Shown here in pieces: positions 43,834 through 54,744 of a stretch of 64,000 bases of DNA (positions are counted from its first letter, which is position 1; each line of letters starts with the position of its first letter). The translations under genes were made by a program, and so were the position numbers. The notes beneath the pieces are model-generated. The model saw only the letters and a list, made by a program, of their open reading frames with translations, made no database searches and was not told the origin of the DNA. Source of the stretch: Bicyclus anynana (lineage: Eukaryota; Arthropoda; Insecta; Lepidoptera; Nymphalidae); assembly GCF_947172395.1 (NCBI RefSeq), contig NC_069108.1, positions 9,311,068 to 9,375,067 of the forward strand, written 5' to 3'.

Positions 43834-44611
43834 GAAAAATAAGACAGTTTACTGATGTTGATACAGCTAGGCTTGTTTATTTTGCGTACTTTCACAGCGT
43901 AATGTCTTACGGTATTTTATTGTGGGGCAAGGCTGCCGATATACAATCTATATTTGTTCTTCAAAAAAGAGCAATTCGAGCAATATATCAATTAAAATCA
44001 CGCGAGTCCCTTCGTCAAAAGTTTAAAGAAATAGGTATACTAACAGTAGCCTGTCAATATATATATAACAGTATAGTATATGTAAGACAAAATATTAATT
44101 TGTACAAACGAAAAGGAGATTTAAACCCACGTCTTACTAGACACGGGCATAAGTTAGTTATTTCTGCATATCGTCTCCAAAGAGTAAAAAAATCTTTTGT
44201 AGGTTTGGGTGTACTCTTCTATAATAAGATCCCCAAGACTGTGATGGACCTGCCAATGCATAGCTTTAAGCAATGTGTTAAAAAACATCTACTTAGTCGA
44301 GGGTACTACAACATTGATGAGTTCCTTAATGATAAAGATGCTTGGAGGTCGTTGGATCAGCTTCCACCTTCACACAGAAAGTAAAACTATAAAAAATGTA
44401 AACAGTAATTGTTATTAATTGTAAATTATAATACTGTATGACTTTTTCAAAAGAGCAACTGTTGAGTTTCTTGCCGGTATCTTCTCAGCAGAACCTGCCT
44501 CCCGAACCGGTGGTAGAATCTTTACAAATAGTCAACTGACGTGTCAAAAGTGCTTGTAAACTGAGCCTACTTGAAATAAATGATTTTTGATTTTTTTTTT
44601 TTTTGATTTTT
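42255..44611 (+). mobile_element. Jockey/CR1-type LINE, 5'-truncated, inserted in a SINE
   Basis: The element comprises the truncated ORF2 above, a 3' UTR (44385-44575, containing CTTGCCGGTATCTTCTCAGC) and a tail of GATTTTT-type repeats up to about 44611. The flanks are two halves of one SINE: GCATTGTAGCAGC on the left and GTGTGGTGGGTGTAAG on the right, which abut in other copies of that SINE. No clear target duplication is visible. Confidence 0.8.
43830..44384 (+). pseudogene. C-terminal part of the same reverse transcriptase, after a frameshift
   Basis: In frame 3, codons just before 43830 read SSAAFAVRKI, the expected continuation after the KLSG of the upstream frame, so one base has been gained or lost. 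The segment carries the usual LINE C-terminal region: YFAYFHSVMSYGILLWG, LQKRAIRAIY, and a final block ending SHRK before TAA. Length and order fit an otherwise complete ORF2 C-terminus. Confidence 0.82.
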
Positions 44612-44685
44612 TTTGTGTGGTGGGTGTAAGTTCCATATCCTATAGGGAGGGATGTCTGGAACTGTAGTGATACAAATATTAGAGA
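44612..44685 (+). repeat. SINE 3' half, continuation of the copy broken by the LINE
   Basis: GTGTGGTGGGTGTAAGTTCC matches the expected continuation (GCGTGGTGG...AAGCTCC) of the SINE interrupted at 42254. Confidence 0.65.
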
Positions 44686-44769
44686 AAAGATTTGATAGTT
44701 CATTTGTTTGTATGTATGTTTGTTTGCATTGAATATATACTCAGAGGCACAATTATCTATAATATGACG

Positions 44770-44949
44770 CGAGTATAATACTGTGTTTGTTTGTTTGAAC
44801 GCGCTAATCTCAAGAACTACAGGTCCGATTTGAAAAATTCTTTCAGGGTTAGATTGCCCTTTTATCGAGGAAGGCTATAGGTTATACTATTTTATCGCAT
44901 TTCTACGAAACGGGGAGTCACGCGGGTGAAACCGCGCGCATCAGCTTGT
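44770..44949 (+). mobile_element. LEP1-like Helitron, decayed ends
   Basis: The body GAACGCGCTAATCTCAAGAA to GAAACCGCGCGCATCAGCTT is clear. The start is mutated and CTAG has become CTTG. Confidence 0.72.
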
Positions 44950-46370
44950 ATTCGTAAATTTCTTACGTTAAGTTTTTTAAAGATCAGATTCAGAACTAGT
45001 ATGTATTAATTAATCTCACTTACATATAAATAAATACATAAAAATCTAAAAATCCAATTTTAACACTTTTAACTTTCAAACATGTACTTAAATTATTAAA
45101 AGTCCAACTCTCAAAAAGTATGTTAAAGTAGGTAGCTATCCTCTTGCGAAGATTATAGTTAAAGTTACAATAATATAAACGGCAAACTAATACAATACAC
45201 ATTTGGACGTAATCGGTTAAACTGGGGTAGCAAACAGAATTCATTGAAATATATTCTCGCTAAAGGAACAGCGAATGATGTGGAGTCGGCGAAAATTGTA
45301 AATTTCGCTTCCAAGGGCAATTTAGACTAATCATATTTTTTTTAATTTTATTTTACCATGCCTAATATAATTATTTTGCTCATTCGTCTAGTAGGTTGTA
45401 TTGGGTTTTGGACCATGAGTCCTTTGCTGCTCATGCTAGCTTTAAATTTTCTTCCTTTTAAGAAATAATTGACAATTTGGCAACTAGTTATTTTAATGAT
45501 TTTTCAAGTAATATGTGTTGTGTAAAAACTATGTATGGTTACTTGTGTAAAATAAATAAATAATTATTTTAAAAAAATATAGAGTCCCGGGTAGGATTTA
45601 AAATATTGAGGTTTTTTTCCATCCCTCCCTCCCAAATTTTGTTTAGTTGGGTAGTTAAAACCGTCCCTCTGTTGTACGCTAATGCTTCGGTTCCGGTCTT
45701 AGGATTAACATGTAATTATGATAGTTGCAAATATAAACATTATCACACTAAACCCCAATCAGTCGAAAAGAGCTTCTAGTATTATTAAAAATGTCTATTT
45801 TTCCTGATTTTAATTATCATAGTTAAGCGAGAACCTGTATAATATTAAAAAAAAAATAATGTTTTTGACTTGTATAAAGCATTGAAATGAAATATTTTAC
45901 GGAAGGAATATAAATAAAAAAAATATTGAGTGAATGTTATTTTTTAATTATTTATGATATTGATTCAGACCACTCTATTTCTTTCTCTGCGCCGACCATC
46001 CTTTCCCTCAGAAATCCTACGCGACAAAAGTTTTAATTATATCTCCGTCCTGCTCCAACGCGCACCGCTCGCCATAAGCGCGTCCCGCTCGCGCGCTATC
46101 TGTCTGTCTCCGTCGCACGCTACATTTTTTGTTTGGATGACTTTGTTAGAACGACGCTTTACTACTTACGATTTGTATTATTTTGTAATTTTTCAAATCT
46201 TTTTTCTTTAAATGATTCACAGAACAAATAATTTAAAAACATTACGTTTATAGTATGGGCTCCCATACTACAAATGTAATTTAAATAGTTATGAATTTTG
46301 TTATTATTCAGGTTAATATTCTGTTTTTAGCAGTGGCGTAGCGTGCTTTGGAGGGGTCCTTTATCAAAAT
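44950..46370. other. gene-free stretch
   Basis: AT-rich except for the CpG patch at 46040. No element ends recognised. Confidence 0.42.
46040..46130. other. CpG-rich patch
   Basis: CAACGCGCACCGCTCGCCAT, CGCGTCCCGCTCGCGCGCTA and CTCCGTCGCACGC. No splice site pairs with it convincingly. Confidence 0.28.
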
Positions 46371-46387
46371 GGGGGGGGGGGGGGGGG
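46371..46387. repeat. run of 17 G
   Basis: An unbroken G17 followed by AGGG, ~100 bp from the LINE 3' end. It may be unstable in sequencing. Confidence 0.85.
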
Positions 46388-46490
46388 AGGGTCCGGGTAA
46401 AGAAACAAAAACGATTGCACAAAATAAATATTGCACGCAGTTCTTAGATGATTTTTTTTTCGGGAAGCATCAGATAGATGGAAGTGACAT

Positions 46491-46511
46491 TATAATAATA
46501 ATAATAATAAT
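46491..46511. repeat. ATA microsatellite, LINE tail
   Basis: ATAATAATAATAATAATAAT directly abuts the minus-strand LINE and is its 3' tail. Confidence 0.75.
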
Positions 46512-46617
46512 TTCTTTATTTTTGGCTACAAAGGCCCATTGGTTAGTTACAAACTTAAAAATTATGTTAGTAGGTACACATATTACATTTAAGATAAAAA
46601 TAAAAATAAAAACTATC

Positions 46618-48669
46618 TCACCGCACCAAAACAGAAATAAATTTCTGCAAGATCGGCGAGTCAGTCTTGCTTGCTAACATGTTCAAGATCCTATTGGGGC
46701 TCGCCCGCAGTCTTGCTAGGAGGGATGACTTTCGTTTTCTAATTATTGCATAAAAATCGTCTGTCCGCTCCTGCGCAAACATACCTGACGCTGAGCAAAA
46801 CCGGGGCAACCCCAACAGCATCCTGAACCCATTGTTATATTGCACCCTTAGGGTGTCCATACACTTCTGTGTGTAGTTAACCCACAGGCTCGCGGTGTAG
46901 AAGGTTTGGCAATATGCTTTAAATAGAGTAATTTTTGCTTCCTTACCACACTTCGCGAACCTCCGGGCCAACATGTTGCACCTGGCCGACAAAGCTCTCC
47001 TCTCTCTTTCTATGTCTACCTGATCCTCAAGGCTCTCCGTAACATAGTGACCTAGATATTTGAATTGGGTTACTCTTCTTAAAGAAGTCCCACTGAGAGT
47101 GATACTAGGTTCATATCGCACTTGTTTGCGGGGAGCCCTAAAGATCAAGTATTCACTCTTTGTCACATTATATATCAGGCCGTGCGCAGCTGCATAGTTT
47201 TCACAGGTTTTTAGCAGCTCTCTGATTGAGCCAGCCGTGGGACCCAGCAGCACCATGTCGTCAGCATAGCTTATATTATTGACGCATATGCCATCGATCC
47301 AGCACCCGACTGGTTTTTTGCTGAGTTCCACAATCAGCTCATTTATATACAAGTTAAAAAGTTTGGGCGAGGTTAACCCCCCCTGCCTCACCCCGCATTC
47401 CAACCTGTACGGATTAGAGAGCTCATTTCCCCACTTAACACTATTCAGCTGGTTTGCATACCAGTATCTCATGATATTGAGCAACTCTGGCGCTACGCCT
47501 GCCTCCTTCATCTTTTTCCATAGCACATTATATGATACTAGGTCAAAAGCTTTGGAGAGATCAAGGAAACAGGCGTAAACAGGTGTGTTTCGTTTTATAT
47601 AGTACTGGACTGTCTGCTTGAGACTCAGTATTGCTGTCTCAGTCGATAAGCCCGGCCGAAAACCGAACTGCGCATCATGAAATTTAAGTGTTTCGCTTAA
47701 CTTTGAGTCAAACAAACCATCCAGCACCTTGGCCAAAACAGTTGCGAGAGATATGGGCCTATAATTTGACCTATCCGATATAGCGCCAGTTTTGTTCTTC
47801 AGAATCGGAATCACTATAGTTCTCATCATCTCGACAGGCAAGTATGAGTGGCTAACACAGAGTGAATAAAACATAGCTAGCACTCTCGGAAGATGAAAAC
47901 CCGCGTATTTCAAATGCTCAATGCTAAGGCCATCGTGACCGGGAGACTTTCCCCTAGTCATTTTAAATATGGCTTCACGTACTTGTTTCGCTGAGAAGCG
48001 CATAAGTTCCCTGTCACGATCAACCTCAACATTGAAATCTCGATTCGATGGCCCTAGTGGTGAAGAAACTCTAAAATAGTCACTGAACATATTTGCTATT
48101 TCTTTTTGGGAGGAACAACCTGCGACACTCACAGGTATACTCGGTTGAATATTTAGTTTATTAGTTGATTTCCAAAACTTTGAAAAATTATTGTCGTTTC
48201 TATGAGAAGTTATTATATCCATCTTAATTTGTTCTTGATGGTTTTGACACCATCTTAAACGGCTTTTAAATATTTTTTGACTCTCATTCATTTCGTCCCA
48301 TATAGTTCCAAATCTTGGTTTATTATATAGCAACCAAGTTTTATACTTCAACCGAGCATCACAGTGAGCAGCACGAACATGTTTATTCCACCCAACAACC
48401 TGACCTTTGAATGGACCCTTTCTAATTTCATACGTCGAGGCAGCGCCGTTAGAGAGAACTCCTACTATCTTTTTATACATATTATCCAGACACACCCGGT
48501 GACTCGGCTCAACGCACATACTATCTCCACAGGTAATGAAAATGTCTGGATAATATATATCCCTGAGCCTCTTATTGCAAAACTCTCGGTACATATCAAT
48601 CTGCACACCTGACCTGTTACCCCAACGAATATTATTATTTTTAAGAGGATTATCGATAGAAATTTTCAT
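46618..48669 (-). CDS. non-LTR retrotransposon reverse transcriptase, 683-residue open frame
   Basis: An uninterrupted minus-strand ORF. The N-terminal ~280 residues are the linker after a missing endonuclease (VVGWNKHVRAAH, FKSRLRWCQNHQEQIKMDII). The reverse-transcriptase domain starts near residue 290 (IVIPILKN, NYRPISLATVLAKVLD). Motif A is CFLDLSKAFD with Asp370, motif B is VRQGG at 427-431, and motif C is YADD with Asp470 and Asp471. The C-terminal part (LARRFAKCGKEAK, YNNGFRMLLGLPRFCSASGMFA) is typical of this LINE group. All catalytic residues are intact and there is no frameshift or stop, so the insertion is probably recent. Without the endonuclease it is not autonomous. I place it in the Jockey superfamily without naming a clade. 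Confidence 0.87.
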   Translation of the reverse strand: MKISIDNPLKNNNIRWGNRSGVQIDMYREFCNKRLRDIYYPDIFITCGDSMCVEPSHRVCLDNMYKKIVGVLSNGAASTYEIRKGPFKGQVVGWNKHVRAAHCDARLKYKTWLLYNKPRFGTIWDEMNESQKIFKSRLRWCQNHQEQIKMDIITSHRNDNNFSKFWKSTNKLNIQPSIPVSVAGCSSQKEIANMFSDYFRVSSPLGPSNRDFNVEVDRDRELMRFSAKQVREAIFKMTRGKSPGHDGLSIEHLKYAGFHLPRVLAMFYSLCVSHSYLPVEMMRTIVIPILKNKTGAISDRSNYRPISLATVLAKVLDGLFDSKLSETLKFHDAQFGFRPGLSTETAILSLKQTVQYYIKRNTPVYACFLDLSKAFDLVSYNVLWKKMKEAGVAPELLNIMRYWYANQLNSVKWGNELSNPYRLECGVRQGGLTSPKLFNLYINELIVELSKKPVGCWIDGICVNNISYADDMVLLGPTAGSIRELLKTCENYAAAHGLIYNVTKSEYLIFRAPRKQVRYEPSITLSGTSLRRVTQFKYLGHYVTESLEDQVDIERERRALSARCNMLARRFAKCGKEAKITLFKAYCQTFYTASLWVNYTQKCMDTLRVQYNNGFRMLLGLPRFCSASGMFAQERTDDFYAIIRKRKSSLLARLRASPNRILNMLASKTDSPILQKFISVLVR

Positions 48670-49065
48670 TTATTATTTTTTATTTATTTTCATGACATTG
48701 TAGATTACATTTTACCAATTATTGCTTTCACACGTTTCGGACTACAGGCCCACTGCAGTCCGGGGGCCCCGTATCATCGATACGGTTTTTAGTATTTGTT
48801 GTTAAGGCGACAACAGAAATGCATCTATAAACAGTTCTAAAAGGAGTTTTAGTAATAGGGTACCGTTTTATCCTCTGGGTATGGAATTGGAACCTTAAAA
48901 GGATAGTTGATACTCGTAAATAAATTAGACGTCGATCGTTTACAGTACGATGCAATCTTTACTAAGATAGAAATATCGGAATATCGTGTGTTAAGCTGAG
49001 CGATACGAGATTTTAGATATCAGCGGTAACGTAGGGTTATGTACGACCTGCGAGTAACGACATTC

Positions 49066-49219
49066 GACGTAGGAATACGGGGACACTATATAGCCTATAG
49101 CCTTCCTCGATAAATGGGCTATCTAACACTGCAAGGATTCTTCGAATCGGACCAGTAGTTCCTGAGATTAGCGCGTTCAATCAAACAAACAAACTATTCA
49201 GCTTTATAATATTAGTATA
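49066..49219 (-). mobile_element. LEP1-like Helitron, 3'-truncated
   Basis: From GTAGGAATACGGGGACACTA to TTATAATATTAGTATAGA; the GC-rich 3' hairpin is missing. Confidence 0.77.
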
Positions 49220-49778
49220 GACTGAAATAGAACTAATATGCGACACGATATCGTGTCGTGCGGTGTAAAGGCGCGCCAGGAAGCGAGTATTAACCGGGTG
49301 ATAACTGATACTTGAAAATAACGGAGTTCCGACTTTACCGACTTTTGGAAAATAATAAATACTTTAAACTCTTATTGTTAATGGTAAATATACCTTTTAT
49401 TGTTACTAGAGCCTCGACCTGACTTCACACAGGCAGATAATAGGTGCCTACTGTATTTACAAAAAAAAAAAATTAGACTTACACCATGTCGAGCTTTTTA
49501 ACTCAAATACTATCTATCTATCTATATAATCAAAATAAAAATAATAATAATAAAAGCCTTTTATTCAGACAGTATTACAGTTAAAATTATTATCTATCTT
49601 AAGTATATTACTGACATTTTTAACATAAATATTATATTCAATTCCTTACACTATATCACACACTTAATTATTTATTTTGCATCAATATCCCTCTGTCTGT
49701 CTGTATGCCACGGTCGGTTAAAAAGATTTTATTTTTCTGTTTTTAGTGATTCCTAACTGCTAAAAGCGTTAGCTTTTA

Positions 49779-50222
49779 ATAGGCTACTCGCCTGCTGTAC
49801 AAAACTAAGAAATTTTTTTGCATAGAGGCAGTATAGATGCCTAGAAACTCTAATCACATTTTTATTTGTGAAAATAGTCTCGTAATTGTAATATTTTTAT
49901 AAAACAAAATTGTATTTTTATCACGTCACCGCACACGCCAATCATAAACTGTGACGTCATTCGCTACAAGGCATCGGATTGTGATAGGCGCTTGCGGTGA
50001 CGTGATATAATCACATCACTGCAAACGCCAATCACGCTGTTATCTCTATGGATGACGTCACTTGCTGTGTTGTGTTTCGGCGGCAAAAATTTTACGTAGA
50101 TATCTCTTCATTTATATTAAATTTTTTACTGGTTATTATTGACGGGACAAAATAAAATATAGCTTATAATAATTCCATAATTCAGTTTAAACATTGTTTA
50201 CAGAAGAGGCAAGTAGCCTATT
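49779..50222. mobile_element. MITE with AATAGGCTACT TIRs and an internal hairpin
   Basis: AATAGGCTACTCGCCTG at 49779 and AGGCAAGTAGCCTATT ending 50222 are inverted repeats, related to MITE-F ends. In the middle, 49919-49947 and 49979-50007 form a second inverted repeat (TATCACGTCACCGCA arms). Confidence 0.76.
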
Positions 50223-50416
50223 ATCGACCAGCTTAAAATCCACCATTTTTTCGGCTTCGGTGACGCACAACTGCGGAACCCTACACTGTGCGTGGCCCGA
50301 CACCCACTTGGTCGATTAAATCAATAGTTATAAAATAGGGGATAAAAGTTATATTATAGTGAAACATAACATAACAGTTATAAACATAACCTATCAGATA
50401 GAATACTAAAATAATG

Positions 50417-50731
50417 GACGACCTCCGTGGCGCAGTGGTATGCCCGGTAGATTATAAAACGGAGGTCCTGGGTTCGATCCCCGGCTGGGCAGTTGAGATT
50501 TTCTTAATTGGTCTAAGTCTGACTGGTGGGAGGCTTCGGCCGTGGCTAGTTACCGGCAAAGACGTACCGCCAAGCGATTAAGCGTTTCGGTACGATGCCC
50601 TGTAGAAACGGAAAGGGGTGTGGATTTTCATCCTACTCCTAACAAGTTAGCCCGCTTCCATCTTAGACTGCATCATCACTTACCATCAGGTGAGATTGTA
50701 GTCAAGGGCTAACTTGTAAAGAATAAAAAAA
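50417..50731 (+). repeat. SINE-1, near full-length
   Basis: Head GACGACCTCCGTGGCGCAGT, B box GGTTCGATCCCC, complete body, and a tail AACTTGTAAAGAATA plus A8. A small deletion around GTTACCGGCAAAG has removed ACCCTACC. Confidence 0.84.
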
Positions 50732-51834
50732 ATATTTAAGAATTTTTAAAATTTCACCTTTTCCGTCTTTAGTGAGTTGGAAAAGGGTTGGTAATTTGTC
50801 TGAAACCATATAAGTGACAGTAACTTTGTCTATTTCCTTCTCACGGCTAATCCGATAAACCGATATTGATTAATTTTGTATATTTGATAAACTTAGGTAG
50901 AGATAAATTAAATCTTGGGAGGGAAACAATAATTTGTTAGGGGTTGAAAGTTTGTGGGAAAGTCCTACATTTTTTGTGTACTATTTAGTATAGCCGCATC
51001 AATAGGACATTTACCTTTGACCTGCTCAGAAACAGCTCCGATTTTGATGATTTTTTCTTTGTTCAGTTTTTTTCTTGATATTATTTGAAATCAGAAACCC
51101 TTTTCTATAACACTAGATAAGGTATTTAAAGTTCAAAGTAAACTCTACATCGCTTTTATTTTTCTTAAACGTAATGTAATTAACTTTAATAAAACTAAAA
51201 ATTCGGCACACACGGGTTAACGTATCATTTGGAAAACATTCGGAATTATGAACAAAATTATTTGTGCACTTTATATAAGCCTTATTACTGAAGAGATAAG
51301 GTTGAGTTTTGTTGTACGAACATTTTGTTGTACCGTTGGTCCGTGAACGTTCCATATTCGAAATTTTACTAGTGTGTGTAACATTGATATGAAAAATTGA
51401 AGATTTTTTATATAAATAATCATTTTTATTACCCGACTGCAAGAAGGGTTATGTTTTTCGCGCGTATCTTGTATGTATGTATATATGTAATATTCTTTAT
51501 TACCTCATATCTTCCAAACCACTGAACGGATTTACGTAATTAGGATATCTTTAGATTTTTCTCAATAACCCTGTCTTAGATAGGTGAAACTAAAAAAGTA
51601 ACAAGACAACTGTGAGACGCTATAGACTCTAGGAGAAAAAAAAAATCGACTGTTTTCTAATTGCTTTCTACACTTCTGGACTGAGCTTGTTTTTTTTTTC
51701 TTTTCAGTTTTTTTTACTTTATGCAGTCGGGTTTTTTTATTTGTTTAATTAATTTATTTATTGTAAAAATGTAAATTATTACAAATACAGACAATATTAT
51801 TAATTATTGTAAATTATGGTTAATTTAATTCCCG
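50732..51834. other. gene-free AT-rich DNA
   Basis: Nothing recognised apart from decayed LINE 3'-UTR sequence starting near 51835. Confidence 0.42.
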
Positions 51835-51899
51835 AGTATTCTTGACGGGTCTCCTCAATCAAGATTCTGTCTCCTGAACTGGTAGTAGTCACTAGGAAC

Positions 51900-51987
51900 A
51901 CCTGATGGTAAGTGATGATGCAATCTAAGATGGAAGCGGGCTAACTTGTTAGGAGGAGGATGAAAATCCATACCCCTTTCGGTTCCT
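51900..51987 (-). repeat. SINE-1 body fragment
   Basis: CACCTGATGGTAAGTGATGA to CCCCTTTCGGTT matches the SINE-1 tail region. It sits directly after a LINE 3'-UTR-like fragment at 51835-51895. Confidence 0.68.
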
Positions 51988-52218
51988 ATGGATGGATGCT
52001 AGAATGCCCTGCCTACCCTGAGGAGTCATTACGATCAATTATCATTGGAGAAAGATTTCCTATTTTGTATATTTTGCTCACATATTGCATACCCTAGTTA
52101 AAAACCCCATGCACGCCACTGGTTATGGGCAGTGCATTTCATAGACGCAAGAATACACTGTCTACTCGTGGTTTACCTTGAGAAATCCTTACAAACCTAC
52201 ATTGTGGAACTATTTGCA

Positions 52219-52869
52219 ATAGGCTAGTTGACATTTTTTTTAATGGTCTTAAATATTTCATTATCGTTCTACTAAACTAAAAAGACTTTGCAATTGCACG
52301 TTGTAGAGTCAACATCTCCTGAGGATGCTCCGGTTTCGGGGTGAAACGTACGTAGAGAGTATTTTGCCGGACCTGGGTGACGTTGTCGCATGGGTTCGTC
52401 GACTTTTCGCGGATGATAGCAAAATAAATAAATCATTATATAATCATGATGAACTTCCGCAAAGTAACGCCTGCTTCTATCCAATATCTAAAAATTCTGT
52501 TTTTATATTTTTTTGAGACGTGATTACATGAAAATATTAGTTTTTAAATATGTTTTGACAATACCCAAAACGCCTGTCGGCCATGACAGTCTGTTCAACT
52601 GTATCATGACGTCACTACAATAAATCCCATACAAACAAAGCGTTTGACAAAAGTATTAGTTAACAATTAGTTCGACGTTTATACATGTGTGTTAGTGACG
52701 TCACAAAATGGACGACAGCGTTTTTGACGTTTGGAATTTTTGAATTCATTCTGGAAGTTTTTTAAGAAATCCTTAACTTTTATTAATTGATATCGATATA
52801 TTTCAAACATGTATTACACAAAAATAATATTTTTAATATTAAATTAAATATGAGTAAACTTCCCTATTT
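52219..52869 (+). mobile_element. MITE-F copy 2
   Basis: AATAGGCTAGTTGACATTTT at the left, and AGTAAACTTCCCTATT as the weakly conserved right TIR. It includes an inserted unit at 52285-52440 carrying CTCCGGTTTCGGGGTGAAAC. Confidence 0.74.
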
Positions 52870-53231
52870 TGTACATACAATGTCTACACCAGCTCTGTAT
52901 ACTGCATATTTAAGCTTAAATCTTTGAGAAATAGAGAAGATACCTGCCCTTAAAAACAAACTGATAATGATGAAATATTAGTGTATAATAATCAAAAGGG
53001 CTAGAAGTTCAAAAACTCAAAGACGTGTCATTAAAAAAAAACTAAATAAAAATGTAAATCTTCGGCAGCAGATATCAGCGCGTTCCATATTTGAATCGGT
53101 GCTAGTGTGTGCGCGGCAGGTGTGTACGTACACAGTGTTGTGTGTGTGCGTGTAACTGAAGTCATATGAAACCGGAATGTCTTCCCGCTTCGGTATTAGA
53201 ATAGTATGGATAATACTTTTTGAAATATAAT

Positions 53232-53475
53232 TAATCTATAGCAATATTATAAAGAGGTAAAGTTTATGGTGTTGTAGTATTGGGGTAATCACTGGGGAAT
53301 CTCAGAAAAAGACTAACTGTGTGACAAAAAAAAGGTGGGGAGGGGATAATCACTGGATTTGCTGAACGGATTTTCTTTTACCACTAGAATGTCACATTAT
53401 TTGTGAGTGTCAGACTATAATTATTTTATTACGGAAACTGGCAGTACGTAGGTGAAACTGCGGGACGTCTAGTAT
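53232..53475 (+). mobile_element. Helitron-like element, GAGGTAAAG subfamily, with insertion
   Basis: TCTATAGCAATATTATAAAG to GAAACTGCGGGACGTCTAG. A partial duplication around GGGGTAATCACTGG/GGGGATAATCACTGG lengthens it. Confidence 0.68.
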
Positions 53476-54464
53476 GTGAATATAATTAATTATATCGTTA
53501 AACTGTAGAATGGATGAACAGATTTGGATGATATTTGGCAAACATATAGATGTCTGAAATAACACAAAGGCTGTTCATACTGGTATTCCAACAGGGACAG
53601 CATTTATGAAGGTGAAATCTCGGTGCACGGCGAATCTTTATACCTCGACAGCTCCACAGTAAAGATGTCTTATTCCGCACCGACCGAGACGCCATTGAAT
53701 CGATCCTCGCCCGCTGTACAGTGGACTATTGTACCAACTTCTTCTATTTTTCTTATTCTTTTATCTTCTATACTACCTCCTCTTTTAACCAAATACACAC
53801 ATCTATAGAATATCTAGCCATTTAAACACAGAATACAGGTAAGCGTAGCCTGTATTATATGTATACTAAGATAGCTGATGAAAAACACTGGAAAAATAAT
53901 CCTTGGTCATAACACGAATGTTTTCAACCAAGGGAAACTGCGAGGTAAATAAAACATGTAAAATGGGCAATATTAATTATTGTAAAATGCAAAGTCTTAT
54001 CCACACGTTTCCAGCGCTTTGTACCAACATAAATACTTTGCTCTTTCGTAAACACGAGCATATGAATGTAGACCAACCAATATCTAGAGGCGGCTTTTTG
54101 AAATTAATGGAAAAATAATGATCTTGATGGATCGATTATATTTTATAATAGCGGACGCCCGCGTCTTTGTTCGCGTGAAACTCGGTTTAAGCTTTCAACT
54201 AATATTATCACCCTTTTTTAATATTTTCGCAAATTTCATAATTAATATTCAACTTACCACGTTACAAAAATATAATTCAAATCGTGAACATCGTGATAAA
54301 TTAATAAAAATTCAACCCCTTTAAACCCTTAAAACGTTTTCGGGATTAAAAACCTGGAATACGTTCATTTTAATTTAATTTTGTGAGCTATTTTATATAA
54401 AAAAAAAACCTATTTTTTCGCTTTTAAACTGAATTAAGATTACAAGAAAAAATTATTCTATATT
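53476..54464. other. gene-free stretch
   Basis: 53500-53640 resembles a decayed Helitron body. A Helitron 3' scrap (GCGGACGCCCGCGTCTTTGT, minus) is at 54152. The rest is unassigned. Confidence 0.42.
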
Positions 54465-54570
54465 GCCTTCCGAATCGGAGGTAGAGTCAAATAGCCAAAC
54501 TTGACGTTTCAAAACTGCTTGTAAACTAAGCCTACCTACAATTCAAATAAATGAATTTTGAATTTTAAGT
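54465..54570 (+). repeat. LINE 3' UTR fragment
   Basis: CGAATCGGAGGTAGAGTC, CAAAACTGCTTGTAAACTAA and the tail AATGAATTTTGAATTTT parallel the 3' UTR of the LINE at 42255. Confidence 0.62.
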
Positions 54571-54589
54571 GTGAAGTGTACCACCAGGT

Positions 54590-54744
54590 TTTTTTTTTTT
54601 TATTCTTTACAAGTTAGCCCTTGACTACAATCTCACCTGATGGTAAGTGATGATGCAGTCTAAGATGGAAGCGGGCTAACTTGTTAGGAGGATGATGAAA
54701 ATCCACACCCCTTTCGGTTTCTACACGACATCGTACCGGAACGC
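54590..54744 (-). repeat. SINE-1, 5'-truncated
   Basis: Poly(T) then ATTCTTTACAAGTTAGCCC through to ACATCGTACCGGAACGC. Inserted next to a LINE 3' end at 54465-54570. Confidence 0.78.

Larger units (their letters stand above)
46490..48672 (-). mobile_element. LINE copy with TTA-repeat tail, 5'-truncated after the endonuclease
   Basis: Reading the minus strand, the ORF is followed by a short 3' UTR (containing AATGGGCCTTTGTAGCC) and AAAGAAATTATTATTATTAT, the short microsatellite tail common in this LINE type. The 5' edge is close to the ATG at 48669, upstream of which the sequence becomes ordinary AT-rich DNA. Confidence 0.75.
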
